Shown here in pieces: positions 14,259 through 21,814 of a stretch of 32,964 nt of DNA. The translations under genes and the position numbers were made by a program. This DNA comes from Rhodobacter sp. (GTDB lineage Bacteria; Pseudomonadota; Alphaproteobacteria; Rhodobacterales; Rhodobacteraceae). A model generated the notes under the pieces. The model was given only the letters and a program-made list of their open reading frames with translations, was not told the origin of the DNA and made no database searches. Within the stretch, counting starts at the first letter, position 1. Every line of letters begins with the position of its first letter. The stretch lies in NCBI GenBank assembly GCA_022824145.1, contig JAJEAY010000050.1:1-32964 (forward strand). The letters run 5' to 3'.

Positions 14259-15370
14259 CTGACGAAATGCCGGACACGGATACCTATGCCCTTAAGTCGG
14301 ACGAACTGCCGGAAGTCCCGGCGCCTGACCTTCCATACCGCCCGCCGTCTCCGAAGGGTTCCGCGCCGAAGATCGGTCTGATCGGAGCCGGCGGCATCGC
14401 GGCCAGCCATCTTGACGCATATAGAACCGCCGGTTGGGACGTGAAATGGATCTGCGGCCGAACCTTATCAAAGGCGGAATCAAGGGCGGCCGAATACAGC
14501 CCATCGTCGCAGGTAACAGACGACTGGCGGCAGGTTCTGGATGATCCGGAGGTCGGAATCGTGGACCTTACCCCGCATCCAGCGGATCGGCTTCCATTGA
14601 TCGAAGCGGCGCTCAAGGCAGGAAAGCATGTCCTGTCACAGAAACCTTTCGTTCTCGATCTGGATGACGGCGAACGCCTCGTGCAGGTCGCCGCAGACCA
14701 AGGAGTGAAGCTTGCCGTCAACCAGAACGGGCGCTGGGCGCCGCATATGGCCTATATGCGGGAGGCTGTCAGGGCGGGAGTCATCGGCGAGGTCATCTCG
14801 GCACATACCTCGGTGCACTGGAATCATGGCTGGGTCGCGGGCACTCCGTTCGACCGGATCGAGGATCTGATCCTGTATGATTTCGGAATTCACTGGTTTG
14901 ACTTCATCGCGTCGGTGGTCGGTGATCGAGCGCGAAGCGTATTTGCCGCGTCCGCACGCGCGTCAGGCCAGACAGCGAATGCTCCGCTGCTGGCCCAGGC
15001 TATGGTCCGGCTTGACGGCGGACAGGCGTCGCTTGTCTTTGACGGGTCGGTTCCGCACGGTCCCCGTGACACGAGTTTCGTCTCGGGAACGGAAGGCAGC
15101 GTGACGAGCGACGGTCCTGACCTTGGCAAACAGACGGTAACGCTGACCACTTCGGATGGCGTTGCCCGTCCGAAGCTCGAAGGCCAATGGTTCAATGATG
15201 GTTTCCGGGGCGCGATGGGCGAGCTCATGTGCGCGGCCGAGGAGGACAGGGAGCCTTCGAACGGCGCCGCGCAGAACCTCCATTCACTTGCGCTTGCTTT
15301 TGCGGCGATCGAGTCGCGGGTCGCTGGCCGGGAAGTCGAGATCGGAACGGTGCGTCGGATTGCGACGTAG
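14255..15370 (+). CDS. Gfo/Idh/MocA family oxidoreductase with QKP in place of EKP
   Basis: A 371-residue oxidoreductase, last gene of the operon. The Rossmann loop IGAGGIA starts only at residue 43; the first 38 residues (acidic, then Pro-rich PPSPKGSAPK) are an extension over typical members. The EKP signature is Gln129-Lys130-Pro131 (LSQKPF), keeping the catalytic Lys. Asp209-x3-His213 (DFGIHWFD) is present. A likely role is NAD(P)-dependent reduction or oxidation of a sugar intermediate late in the pathway. The start ATG overlaps the previous stop (ATGA), and an internal start nearer the Rossmann fold has no better ribosome site. Confidence 0.88.
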   Translation: MTDEMPDTDTYALKSDELPEVPAPDLPYRPPSPKGSAPKIGLIGAGGIAASHLDAYRTAGWDVKWICGRTLSKAESRAAEYSPSSQVTDDWRQVLDDPEVGIVDLTPHPADRLPLIEAALKAGKHVLSQKPFVLDLDDGERLVQVAADQGVKLAVNQNGRWAPHMAYMREAVRAGVIGEVISAHTSVHWNHGWVAGTPFDRIEDLILYDFGIHWFDFIASVVGDRARSVFAASARASGQTANAPLLAQAMVRLDGGQASLVFDGSVPHGPRDTSFVSGTEGSVTSDGPDLGKQTVTLTTSDGVARPKLEGQWFNDGFRGAMGELMCAAEEDREPSNGAAQNLHSLALAFAAIESRVAGREVEIGTVRRIAT

Positions 15371-15532
15371 GGGTCACACGGGCGAATATTCCCGACTTGC
15401 CGTTTTGAAGCCAGTGCGCGGAAATTGCCCGATCATTGACCCGTTGAACTGCCTGCCCAGTCCGAAGGAACCTGTATCGCACATTTCAGCGCTACAAGCT
15501 TAAGCGGGATCTCAAACGGGCGAATTCCGCCT

Positions 15533-16057
15533 ATGTCATTAACATGGAACGGGAATATCCTTGACAGACATGGCCTTCGGTATCGAATCCGTACCCGCGA
15601 CGCAGAGGACAACGGAACCGCGACCGGCTTAATGCTCAACCGCGGGCTCTCCTTCGCCGACATCCGCGCCCGGTTGGGAGCGCACGCCGCTGGCGGAACC
15701 CGCAGCCTGTTCGCCGTCCGCGCCGGGTCCGCCGGGGACATCGAGGCCCTCGTCGTCACCGAGGGCGCCGTCGACGCCCTCAGCCTGGCCCAGATCGACG
15801 GATGCCCCGCCCGCCATGCCTTCCTCTCCACCGCCGGGGCACCTTCGCGAAGCCAGCGCGAACTGATCGACCTCACCGCAGGGATCCTTCCCAGCGTCAG
15901 GACCGTCGTCGCGCGGGACCACGACGAGGCCGGGGAGCGTCAGGCCGGGACCCTGCGCGAAAGGCTGGGAGTCCCGCCTCACGTCACGGTCCGGAGACGC
16001 CGCCCGCCAGAGAACACCGACTGGAACGATGTCGTCAACGCCGGCACGAAGGGCTGA
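15533..16057 (+). pseudogene. Toprim-domain fragment of a plasmid/ICE-type protein (DUF3991/Toprim-like)
   Basis: A 174-codon frame. From about residue 20 it follows the C-terminal half of large plasmid/ICE primase- or relaxase-associated Toprim proteins: RDAE...GLMLNRG, then GGTRSLFAVR, the Toprim strand EALVVTEGAVDALSLAQID with its catalytic Glu, FLSTAGAPS, the acidic cluster VVARDHDEAGERQ, and NTDWNDVVNA near the end. The N-terminal zinc-finger/DUF3991 part that such proteins carry is missing, and there is no good ribosome site before the ATG at 15533. It is taken as a 5'-truncated relic of a mobile element next to the sugar operon. The higher GC of this stretch compared with the RloA gene suggests a different origin. 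Confidence 0.65.
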
Positions 16058-16384
16058 CAGGGCCGAACCAAAGGCGGAAAACGAAAGGCCGGGCGGCCTC
16101 CCGTCAACGCCGCACAACCCCGCACGCTGCGATCACCCGACCCGCACCGCCAAACCGCCACTCAAATGCGCGGTTCGCTGCCGAAATCCCGCCGTTTTGA
16201 ATCGCCGCCGACAGCAGTAAGGCATCTCATGATCAAAACGTTGGGACACCAGTGAACCAAGCTATTCGTTCCCCACACCCACGCCGCCGCACGGAACACG
16301 GGAAGCATCGGCCGGAACCCGTCGTCCGATCAGGGCATCGATGACACAGCTAGACAATAGACTCAAATGCGATTGGCGGCACAG
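16058..16384. other. Intergenic, no gene seen
   Basis: About 330 bp between the Toprim fragment and the end of the RES gene. Only short Arg/Pro-rich frames are present. A small hairpin, AGGCC-GGGC-GGCCT (about 16087-16100), lies 30-40 bp after the Toprim stop, without a U-run. Confidence 0.5.
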
Positions 16385-16989
16385 CTACGCGACGATCCCG
16401 ATTCCGTACCGTCTTAGGAGGTCCGTCAATTCAGGATGGTTCTCCAGCGATCCGGTTTTCGCCAAAACCAGTTTACTAGTTGAGCGTTCGAACGCGGCAT
16501 AGACATCGTCGTCGGTCAGGCGGGAGGTGTAGACGATACCATCGATGTCGGTGTGCTCCGCATGGACGTACCTCGCAAACGCTCGACCCGCCGCATGATT
16601 CCTCGCATTCACGGTATCGGTCGGGGCACCGATCCGGGCGCATCCATCCCCGCGCAAATCGACCATCCTTAGCGATTCTTCCGGTTGCATCCAAATCCGC
16701 GCCCAAATCCGCGCCCAAATCCGCGCCGTTATTTCCTTCAATGCAACTTCGCGGTTCTGCCGTCCGTGAACCTGTCTCTGACGACCGTCTCAACGAAGGC
16801 CGTAGTGAATTCAGGCGCCGCGTATAGCACGGCGAAGCCGCTATCTTGCGTACAGAAACGTGAATCGGCGGGACTTGTCCCCAGTGGGTTCGATCGGTGG
16901 CGGCTCGCCATGATGCGATAGCTCCGAGGCATGTGCGCCGTTACCAGAACGGGTTCGATCCGGCTTCTAGGATAAAGGCCTCCGCTCAC
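16385..16989 (-). pseudogene. RES-domain toxin, disrupted by a frameshift
   Basis: RES toxins of Xre-RES pairs degrade or phosphorolyse NAD+. The N-terminal half is in the frame 16989-16738 (YRIMASRHRSNPLGTSPADSRF, split: YRIMASRHRSNP, LGTSPADSRF; then FAVLYAAPEFTTAFVETVVRDRF), with the expected Arg and Tyr residues. The C-terminal half is in another frame, 16741-16385 (RMVDLRGDGCARIGAPTD, NHAAGRAFARY, DGIVYTSRLTDDD). Joining them needs a -1 shift near 16741, where the first frame stops at TGA and a TTG overlaps it (TTGA). One lost base explains this best; coupled re-initiation making a split protein is a less likely reading. The GTG start at 16989 overlaps the antitoxin stop (GTGA). Confidence 0.8.
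16691..16726. repeat. Three perfect tandem copies of a 12-bp unit inside the RES gene
   Basis: CCAAATCCGCGC occurs three times head to tail (16691-16702, 16703-16714, 16715-16726). On the coding (minus) strand each copy encodes Ala-Arg-Ile-Trp, giving ARIW three times near the start of the second half of the RES domain. Because 12 is a multiple of three, copy-number change keeps the frame. The nearby 1-nt frameshift (about 16741) lies only 15 bp away. Confidence 0.95.
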
Positions 16990-17528
16990 GTGAACGTGTC
17001 GCCGAATCCGGGAGCCGCAGCGAGCACTTCGTCGATACGGCCCTTCTTGAGCAATTCAAGCGGTCGCTCGACCGTTTCCTCAAAAGCCCATTCCTGCGTC
17101 AGGAAAGCCCAGGCCAGTTCCGGCTCTTCGATCACATCCACAATGTCCTTGAGGCCCGGCACAACCCGCCCGGCGCCGAGTATCTGCCCCGCCGGAATGC
17201 GCAGGCCACGCTTCGTGGCCCTCCAGGCAATCAGCTTAGTCGCCTTCACCCATTCATAGACCGTCGTGCGCGACACTTCGAGCCGTTCCGCAGCTTCGGA
17301 AACTCCCAGGATGGCCTCACAATCGCTTCGGCGAATGACGAACTGACGCAGCTGTTCCGGCACGTCCGGATAGTCATCGACATTGTGTTGGGCGGCGACC
17401 GCTTCCAATGCGGCTGTGATTGCAGCATGTGCCTCGCGAGGATGTTTGCGAACAAAACTCCTAGCGCTACTCGATAACCCTGGAAACTCTTTCACGAGAA
17501 ATCCCATTGTCACGCTCGACGACGCCAT
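16986..17528 (-). CDS. Xre/MbcA/ParS-type antitoxin of the RES toxin
   Basis: A 180-residue antitoxin. A central helix-turn-helix (ILGVSEAAERLEVSRTTVYE, about residues 80-99, then WVKATKLIAWRATKRGLRIP with the look of an excisionase-like wing) is followed by the DUF2384-like toxin-binding C-terminus ending WAFEETVERPLELLKKG then AAPGFGDTFT. Such proteins cap the NAD+ site of RES toxins and repress their operon. ATG at 17528 is preferred over ATG at 17534 because AGAGGG then sits 6 nt upstream; the 17534 ATG abuts the ribosome site. The stop overlaps the toxin GTG. With the toxin broken, this gene may persist as a lone antitoxin. Confidence 0.82.
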   Translation of the reverse strand: MASSSVTMGFLVKEFPGLSSSARSFVRKHPREAHAAITAALEAVAAQHNVDDYPDVPEQLRQFVIRRSDCEAILGVSEAAERLEVSRTTVYEWVKATKLIAWRATKRGLRIPAGQILGAGRVVPGLKDIVDVIEEPELAWAFLTQEWAFEETVERPLELLKKGRIDEVLAAAPGFGDTFT

Positions 17529-17790
17529 TCTCATCCCTCTTAACGCTTCATCCCGGATTAGGGGATCCTCTACCTCACTATGCTTGGGAACATGAAGAAG
17601 CCCTAACTCGCGCCATACTCAGCCGCCGTCCGCAGCCGCGGACCCATCCATGCTCGATCTCCCCTTTAGCACTTCGCCAAGTTGCCGGAACATAGTCAGC
17701 CGCACGGCGATAGGTCGTGAGCGCCCGGAACGGCCGTCGGCGGGCGGACAGTCAACCTACCGCCAATTGCCGAATTGCCCTTGTTTGATC

Positions 17791-17818
17791 TTGAATACAC
17801 CTACAGTTTGGCATAAAT
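17791..17818 (+). promoter_or_regulatory. Candidate promoter of rloA-rloB
   Basis: TTGAAT (17791-17796) and ATAAAT (17813-17818) are 16 nt apart and resemble sigma-70 boxes in an AT-rich stretch about 85 nt before the rloA start. The expected transcription start, near 17825, lies just before the palindrome at 17837-17850. Confidence 0.35.
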
Positions 17819-17836
17819 CGAAGCATGAATCGCTGA

Positions 17837-17850
17837 AATTTGCGCAAATT
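17837..17850. promoter_or_regulatory. Perfect 14-bp palindrome upstream of rloA, candidate operator
   Basis: AATTTGCGCAAATT is exactly self-complementary and lies 52 nt before the rloA ATG, just downstream of the candidate promoter. A related but imperfect motif, TAAATCTGCGTAAAA, follows about 15 nt later (around 17866-17880). Two similar sites in a leader suggest a dimeric repressor. It is not known whether the neighbouring Xre antitoxin binds here. Confidence 0.5.
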
Positions 17851-17902
17851 CCACAAAAAGTGCCGTAAATCTGCGTAAAACAAACAGAGAAGGTACACTC
17901 GG

Positions 17903-19195
17903 ATGCTATTGCGTTTTTCCGTCGAGAACCACTTGTCCATACGGGAAAGGCAAGAGCTGTCGTTCGCCGCGTCGTCACTTAAAGACAACAGCGAGGGTTT
18001 GATTGCATGCGATACCGTCCATAGCGGCGCGGTTGTGCCAGCGGTCGTGATCTATGGCGCCAACGCATCCGGAAAAACGAATTTCATCAATGCGGTTTCA
18101 ACTATGAGGGACTTAGTGCTGCGGTCGCAGATCGAAGGGAGGCCCGGTGGTGGAGTGCCACGTCATGAATTTCTGCTGGATCCAGCTTATTCCGAAAAGC
18201 CGTCATGCTTCGAGATCGACTTTCTTCTCGACGGAATTCGATATCACTACGGTTTTGAAGCGACCGACGACGCATTTACGTCGGAATGGCTATACCAGAT
18301 TCCAAAATCACACCGGAGGATGTTATATGAGAGAAATGGGCAGGAATTTAGTTTTGGGCGCTGGCTGAGAGGTCAGAACCACACCATCGCGAAGCTAACA
18401 CGCGTGAACAGCCTGTTTCTTTCCGCTGCGGCGCAGAGTGGCCATAAGCTTCTGTCCCAAATCTATAAATACTTCCTCGGAGTTGCGTTTTCGAGTCGGA
18501 TATCCGTAGGCAGCAATAACTTTTCTCTCCGTATCGAACGGGATGGGGATGGGCTGGATGATCGGGTTATTGAGTTCCTGAAGGCGATAGGAACGGGCGT
18601 TGTCGGATACCGCAAGAAGAAGGTGCCGGAGCCGGAGTCTTACCGTGCATTCAAGCAGGGATTAATCGATAGTTTTGAGCAGGAATTTGGAAGCCTTTCC
18701 GACAGTCTTAAAAATAGCTTGATGAAGGAAAATAGATTATCCGAACTCGAACTTGCTCACTTAGAAAAAGGCGGAAGAAATGTGTATTTCGGCTTGGACC
18801 AGGAGAGTGCAGGCACGCGGAGGTTGTTGATAATTCTGAATCAATCGTTCAAAGCAATAGATAATGGGTCACCGTTATTTGTTGACGAAGTGGATGTCAG
18901 CCTGCACACTTACGTTAGCGAGGCGATATTGCGATTATTTTGCTCTCCGAGAATCAATCGAAGTGGTGCCCAGATAGTCGTTACAACTCACGATACGAAC
19001 CTGATGAGTTCCGAGGCACTCCGAAGGGACCAGCTTTGGTTTGCGGAAAAAAATATTGAAGGGGCTACGGAGATCTACCCGCTAACTGACATTCGGACCC
19101 GTAAGGGAGATAATTTGGAACTGGGGTACCTGCAGGGCCGATACGGAGCGGTGCCAAGTGATGACCCCTTAGCGTCGCTGCTCGGGTCTTACTGA
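17903..19195 (+). CDS. rloA: RloA/AbiLi-like AAA ATPase of an RloAB defence pair
   Basis: A 430-residue ATPase of the ABC/SMC-like AAA_15/AAA_21 type used in phage-defence systems. The N-terminus LLRFSVENHLSI is the usual opening strand; Walker A is GANASGKT (residues 52-59); the ABC-type signature ESAGTRR is at about 300, Walker B GSPLFVDEVDVSLH at about 322-335, and the switch VVTTHDTNLM at about 358-367. The C-terminal GYLQGRYGAVP motif is typical of RloA/AbiLi proteins. The insert between Walker A and the signature is the variable sensor region. Ribosome site GAAGG is 9 nt before ATG. The stop is 1 nt from the RloB start. The gene is clearly more AT-rich than its surroundings, suggesting transfer. 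Confidence 0.88.
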   Translation: MLLRFSVENHLSIRERQELSFAASSLKDNSEGLIACDTVHSGAVVPAVVIYGANASGKTNFINAVSTMRDLVLRSQIEGRPGGGVPRHEFLLDPAYSEKPSCFEIDFLLDGIRYHYGFEATDDAFTSEWLYQIPKSHRRMLYERNGQEFSFGRWLRGQNHTIAKLTRVNSLFLSAAAQSGHKLLSQIYKYFLGVAFSSRISVGSNNFSLRIERDGDGLDDRVIEFLKAIGTGVVGYRKKKVPEPESYRAFKQGLIDSFEQEFGSLSDSLKNSLMKENRLSELELAHLEKGGRNVYFGLDQESAGTRRLLIILNQSFKAIDNGSPLFVDEVDVSLHTYVSEAILRLFCSPRINRSGAQIVVTTHDTNLMSSEALRRDQLWFAEKNIEGATEIYPLTDIRTRKGDNLELGYLQGRYGAVPSDDPLASLLGSY

Positions 19196-19196
19196 A

Positions 19197-19853
19197 ATGC
19201 CAGGGAGCCGAACTGGCAAGATAAAGAGAAAACGGCCGAATAGAGAACCCAAGATCCGGTTTGTCCTGTTTTGCGAAGGGAGAAACACCGAGCCTGCGTA
19301 TTTTTCCGCAATAAAGAAAAAATGGACAAACGCACTGGTGTCAATCGAAAGTCGTAGAGGTGTCGGGGCTCCTATCACAATAGCAGAACACGCGGTGGAA
19401 TTTGCAGGTGGGAAAAGGTCGAAGCGAGGCAATCGCGGAGAGCGGAATTCGTTTGAGGAAAGGGATCAGATTTGGGCTGTCTTCGATCGGGACGAACATG
19501 AGAGATATGATGAAGCGGTGAGGCTCTGTGAAGAAAACGGCGTCAGAATTGCAAGATCGAATCCCTGCTTTGAAGTCTGGTTGATCCTGCATGAGCGGGA
19601 TTACCACAGACCGGATGACCGCAAAGAGGTGCAGAACGAGTTGCGAAGATTACGGCCCGAATTCAGCGCAAAGGGAGCGAAAATCCCGAACTGTGACGAA
19701 ATGGTAGAGCGGCTTCTGGAGGCGGAAAAGAGGGGAAGGGAGTTGTGTTTGCGCAGAGAAGAGGAAGGCGAGCCGCATGGGCGGCCTTCGACGACGGTGG
19801 GTGAATTGACGAAAGCCATTAGGGAAATGGCCAATTCGGTTCGTCAGAAATAG
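19197..19853 (+). CDS. rloB: RloB-like Toprim-fold effector of the RloAB defence pair
   Basis: A 218-residue RloB family protein, partner of the ATPase encoded 1 bp upstream. The basic N-terminus (KRKRPNREPK) is followed by the Toprim-like strand FVLFCEGRNTEPAYF with Glu27, and by WAVFDRDEH with Asp97 and Asp99; together these form the E plus DxD acidic set of Toprim nucleases. ARSNPCFEVWLILH (about 120-133) is the family signature after the second strand. The C-terminal half is helical and charged. In AbiL-type systems the ATPase senses infection and the RloB subunit is the presumed nuclease effector. All expected residues are present, so the pair looks functional. Confidence 0.88.
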   Translation: MPGSRTGKIKRKRPNREPKIRFVLFCEGRNTEPAYFSAIKKKWTNALVSIESRRGVGAPITIAEHAVEFAGGKRSKRGNRGERNSFEERDQIWAVFDRDEHERYDEAVRLCEENGVRIARSNPCFEVWLILHERDYHRPDDRKEVQNELRRLRPEFSAKGAKIPNCDEMVERLLEAEKRGRELCLRREEEGEPHGRPSTTVGELTKAIREMANSVRQK

Positions 19854-20101
19854 CCGCACCGGCCAAACCGTACTGTAATTGTGTGTGCGCATCCGAAGCC
19901 GACATTTTAGCACGGAATTCCGTTCTGACACGATATGCGTTTGTGCAGGCTGCCTGTTCTGGTTCCAATTGGGGAGCGCCGGACGCTGTCTTTGATTGGG
20001 CTGAACTGCGCACAAACCAAGAGATCCTCAGCTCCCGAAAGAACGAAGAGAATCTTGCCACATCGGATCCAGTCAGAATTTCATCTCGGTGCACCTGTGA
20101 C
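19854..20101. other. Junction between accessory block and core genes, no gene seen
   Basis: About 250 bp between the convergent ends of rloB and mutT. No terminator hairpin, tRNA or clear repeat was found. It is the right border of the foreign-looking DNA. Confidence 0.5.
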
Positions 20102-20500
20102 CTAAAGCCAGTCGCGCAGAACAGGAATCAAGGGAATATCAGCTGGCGGCATCGGATACTCACCTAGACTCCGCACGGGTACCCACCTGAGTGCCTGGCC
20201 TTCGCGTGACCGAGCCGTACCTTCCCACTTGCGGCAGGCAAAAAGCGGCATCAGAAGGTGAAAGCCGTCGTAACCGTGACTGGCGAATGTCAGTGGCGCA
20301 AGGCAGCTGGCCCAGGTGTCAATGCCAAGCTCTTCGCGCAGCTCACGGATCAAGGCCTGTTCCGGGGTTTCGCCGGATTCGACCTTTCCGCCCGGAAACT
20401 CCCACAGGCCGGCCATCACCTTTCCGGCGGGACGCTGCGCCAGCAGAACCCGCCCGTCACGGTCAATCAGCGCGACAGCCGAAACAAGGACAATGTTCAC
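20102..20500 (-). CDS. mutT: 8-oxo-dGTP diphosphatase MutT (Nudix hydrolase)
   Basis: A 132-residue Nudix hydrolase that removes oxidised (8-oxo) dGTP from the nucleotide pool. The Nudix box GGKVESGETPEQALIREL followed by REELGI fits G-x5-E-x7-REUxEExGU in full. AQRPAGKVMAGLWEFPGGK before it is typical of MutT. The start is set at GTG 20500, which overlaps the argJ stop as GTGA and gives VNIVLVSAVALIDRDG, as in relatives. The frame stays open to an ATG at 20548, but those 16 extra residues lie inside argJ. It is the last gene of the parvulin-argJ-mutT operon. Confidence 0.92.
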   Translation of the reverse strand: MNIVLVSAVALIDRDGRVLLAQRPAGKVMAGLWEFPGGKVESGETPEQALIRELREELGIDTWASCLAPLTFASHGYDGFHLLMPLFACRKWEGTARSREGQALRWVPVRSLGEYPMPPADIPLIPVLRDWL

Positions 20501-21795
20501 GACCGGTACGCGGCGTTTATAGACACGTAACGGTGAGTCAGATCGCACGACCAGACCCTGGCGAGCCCGGATCCAAGTCCAAGATCAACGCCGATTTCGA
20601 TCTCATCCTTCTTCATATAATCCACGCCATCCTGCTCCCGGTAGGTTGACGAAACCCAGCCCTTCTCCGCGACAAGGATATCGCCGAGACGAATCGACAG
20701 CGCATCACGGTCGGCCTCTGCACCGGATTTTCCGACTGCCATCACGATGCGGCCCCAGTTCGGATCCTCTCCGGCTACCGCTGTCTTCACCAGGGGCGAG
20801 TTGCCGATGGCCATCGCCACCCTGCGGGCGTCAGCGTCGTTGCGGGCGCCGGTTACCGTGATCTGGATGAGTTTCGTGGCGCCTTCGCCGTCCCGAACCA
20901 CCTGCAGGGCGAGGTCTGCAATAACGTCGTGCAAAGCCTCCTCGAACTTCCCTCCCGCCGACGCATCGGCGCCGCTTTGGCCTGTCGCGGCCAGAATCAG
21001 GGAATCGGAGGTGGAAGTGTCACTGTCGACGGTAATGCTGTTGAACGTCGGACCTGTCTGCCGCGAAAGCATGTCCTGCAGAACGCTCTGTGGAATGAGC
21101 GCGTCCGTAAAGACAAAGGCGAGCGTCGTCGCCATGTCCGGTGCGATCATTCCGGAACCTTTCGCGATGCCGGAGATACGGACGCGCTTTCCATCCAGGA
21201 CGATCTCGCGAAACGCTCCCTTCGGAAAGGTGTCTGTTGTCATGATCGCCCGGGCGGCGTTTTCCAAACCATCCGTCGCCAACCCCGCCTTCAGCTCCTT
21301 TATTCGTGAAGTGATACGGTCATGCGGCAGCGGCTCGCCGATCACGCCGGTCGAGCATGAGAATACCCGCTCCTCAGGCATGTCGAGAGTGTCGGCGACC
21401 ATCCCGGTGATCGCCGACACTGACCGCTGCCCGTTTGAGCCGGTAAATGCGTTGGCATTGCCGGAATTCACAATGATCGCTGCGCCAGCTGTGCTGTCGC
21501 CGCCTATCTTTGTCTGGCAGTCAAGCACTGAAGCGGAGCGGGTTGACGACCGTGTGAACACCCCGGCGACTGTCGTGCCAGGTGAAAGCTCCGCAAGCAT
21601 CAGGTCGGTGCGTCCGGCGTAACCAACGCCCGCAGCGGCGGTAGCCAAGCGAACTCCGGAAACTGGTGCGGTCTCCGGGAATCCGCCCTTTGGCGCCAGA
21701 GGCGAGACCGAAACCGCGCTCTTCTCGCCAAGCTGCGCACGAAGCACTCTCAGCTCACGTTTGAGTTTCCGGATTTTCTTTCTTTTTGATCCCAT
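20497..21795 (-). CDS. argJ: Glutamate N-acetyltransferase / amino-acid acetyltransferase ArgJ
   Basis: Bifunctional arginine-biosynthesis enzyme that transfers acetyl from N-acetylornithine to glutamate. The precursor self-cleaves before a Thr nucleophile; here the site is PDMATTLAFVF (Thr about 220), where most relatives have ATML. GVRLATAAAGVGYAGRTD, SGNANAFTG, SCSTGVIGEPL and the C-terminal CDLTHRYVSINAAYRS are family hallmarks. It has 432 residues: a 25-residue Lys/Arg-rich helix (starting MGSKRKKIRKLKREL) precedes the usual VSPLAPKGGF start. The extension looks real because GAGGGG lies 5-6 nt before its ATG. The gene is 19 bp after the parvulin gene and overlaps mutT. Confidence 0.95.
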   Translation of the reverse strand: MGSKRKKIRKLKRELRVLRAQLGEKSAVSVSPLAPKGGFPETAPVSGVRLATAAAGVGYAGRTDLMLAELSPGTTVAGVFTRSSTRSASVLDCQTKIGGDSTAGAAIIVNSGNANAFTGSNGQRSVSAITGMVADTLDMPEERVFSCSTGVIGEPLPHDRITSRIKELKAGLATDGLENAARAIMTTDTFPKGAFREIVLDGKRVRISGIAKGSGMIAPDMATTLAFVFTDALIPQSVLQDMLSRQTGPTFNSITVDSDTSTSDSLILAATGQSGADASAGGKFEEALHDVIADLALQVVRDGEGATKLIQITVTGARNDADARRVAMAIGNSPLVKTAVAGEDPNWGRIVMAVGKSGAEADRDALSIRLGDILVAEKGWVSSTYREQDGVDYMKKDEIEIGVDLGLGSGLARVWSCDLTHRYVSINAAYRS

Positions 21796-21814
21796 CTGAT
21801 CCCCTCAACAGGCG

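Larger units (their letters stand above)
17529..17902. other. Divergent intergenic region between the antitoxin and rloA genes
   Basis: About 370 bp that must hold the leftward promoter of the Xre-RES pair and the rightward promoter of rloAB. Short plus-strand frames (such as 17507-17695) have no family resemblance. The rightmost 120 bp is clearly AT-rich compared with the surroundings and carries a candidate promoter and a 14-bp palindrome, listed separately. Confidence 0.5.

Noticed and set aside
16920-16945. GGGTTCGATCC-like T-loop motif suggesting a tRNA
   Set aside because: It lies within the RES coding frame and no acceptor, D or anticodon stems can be folded around it.
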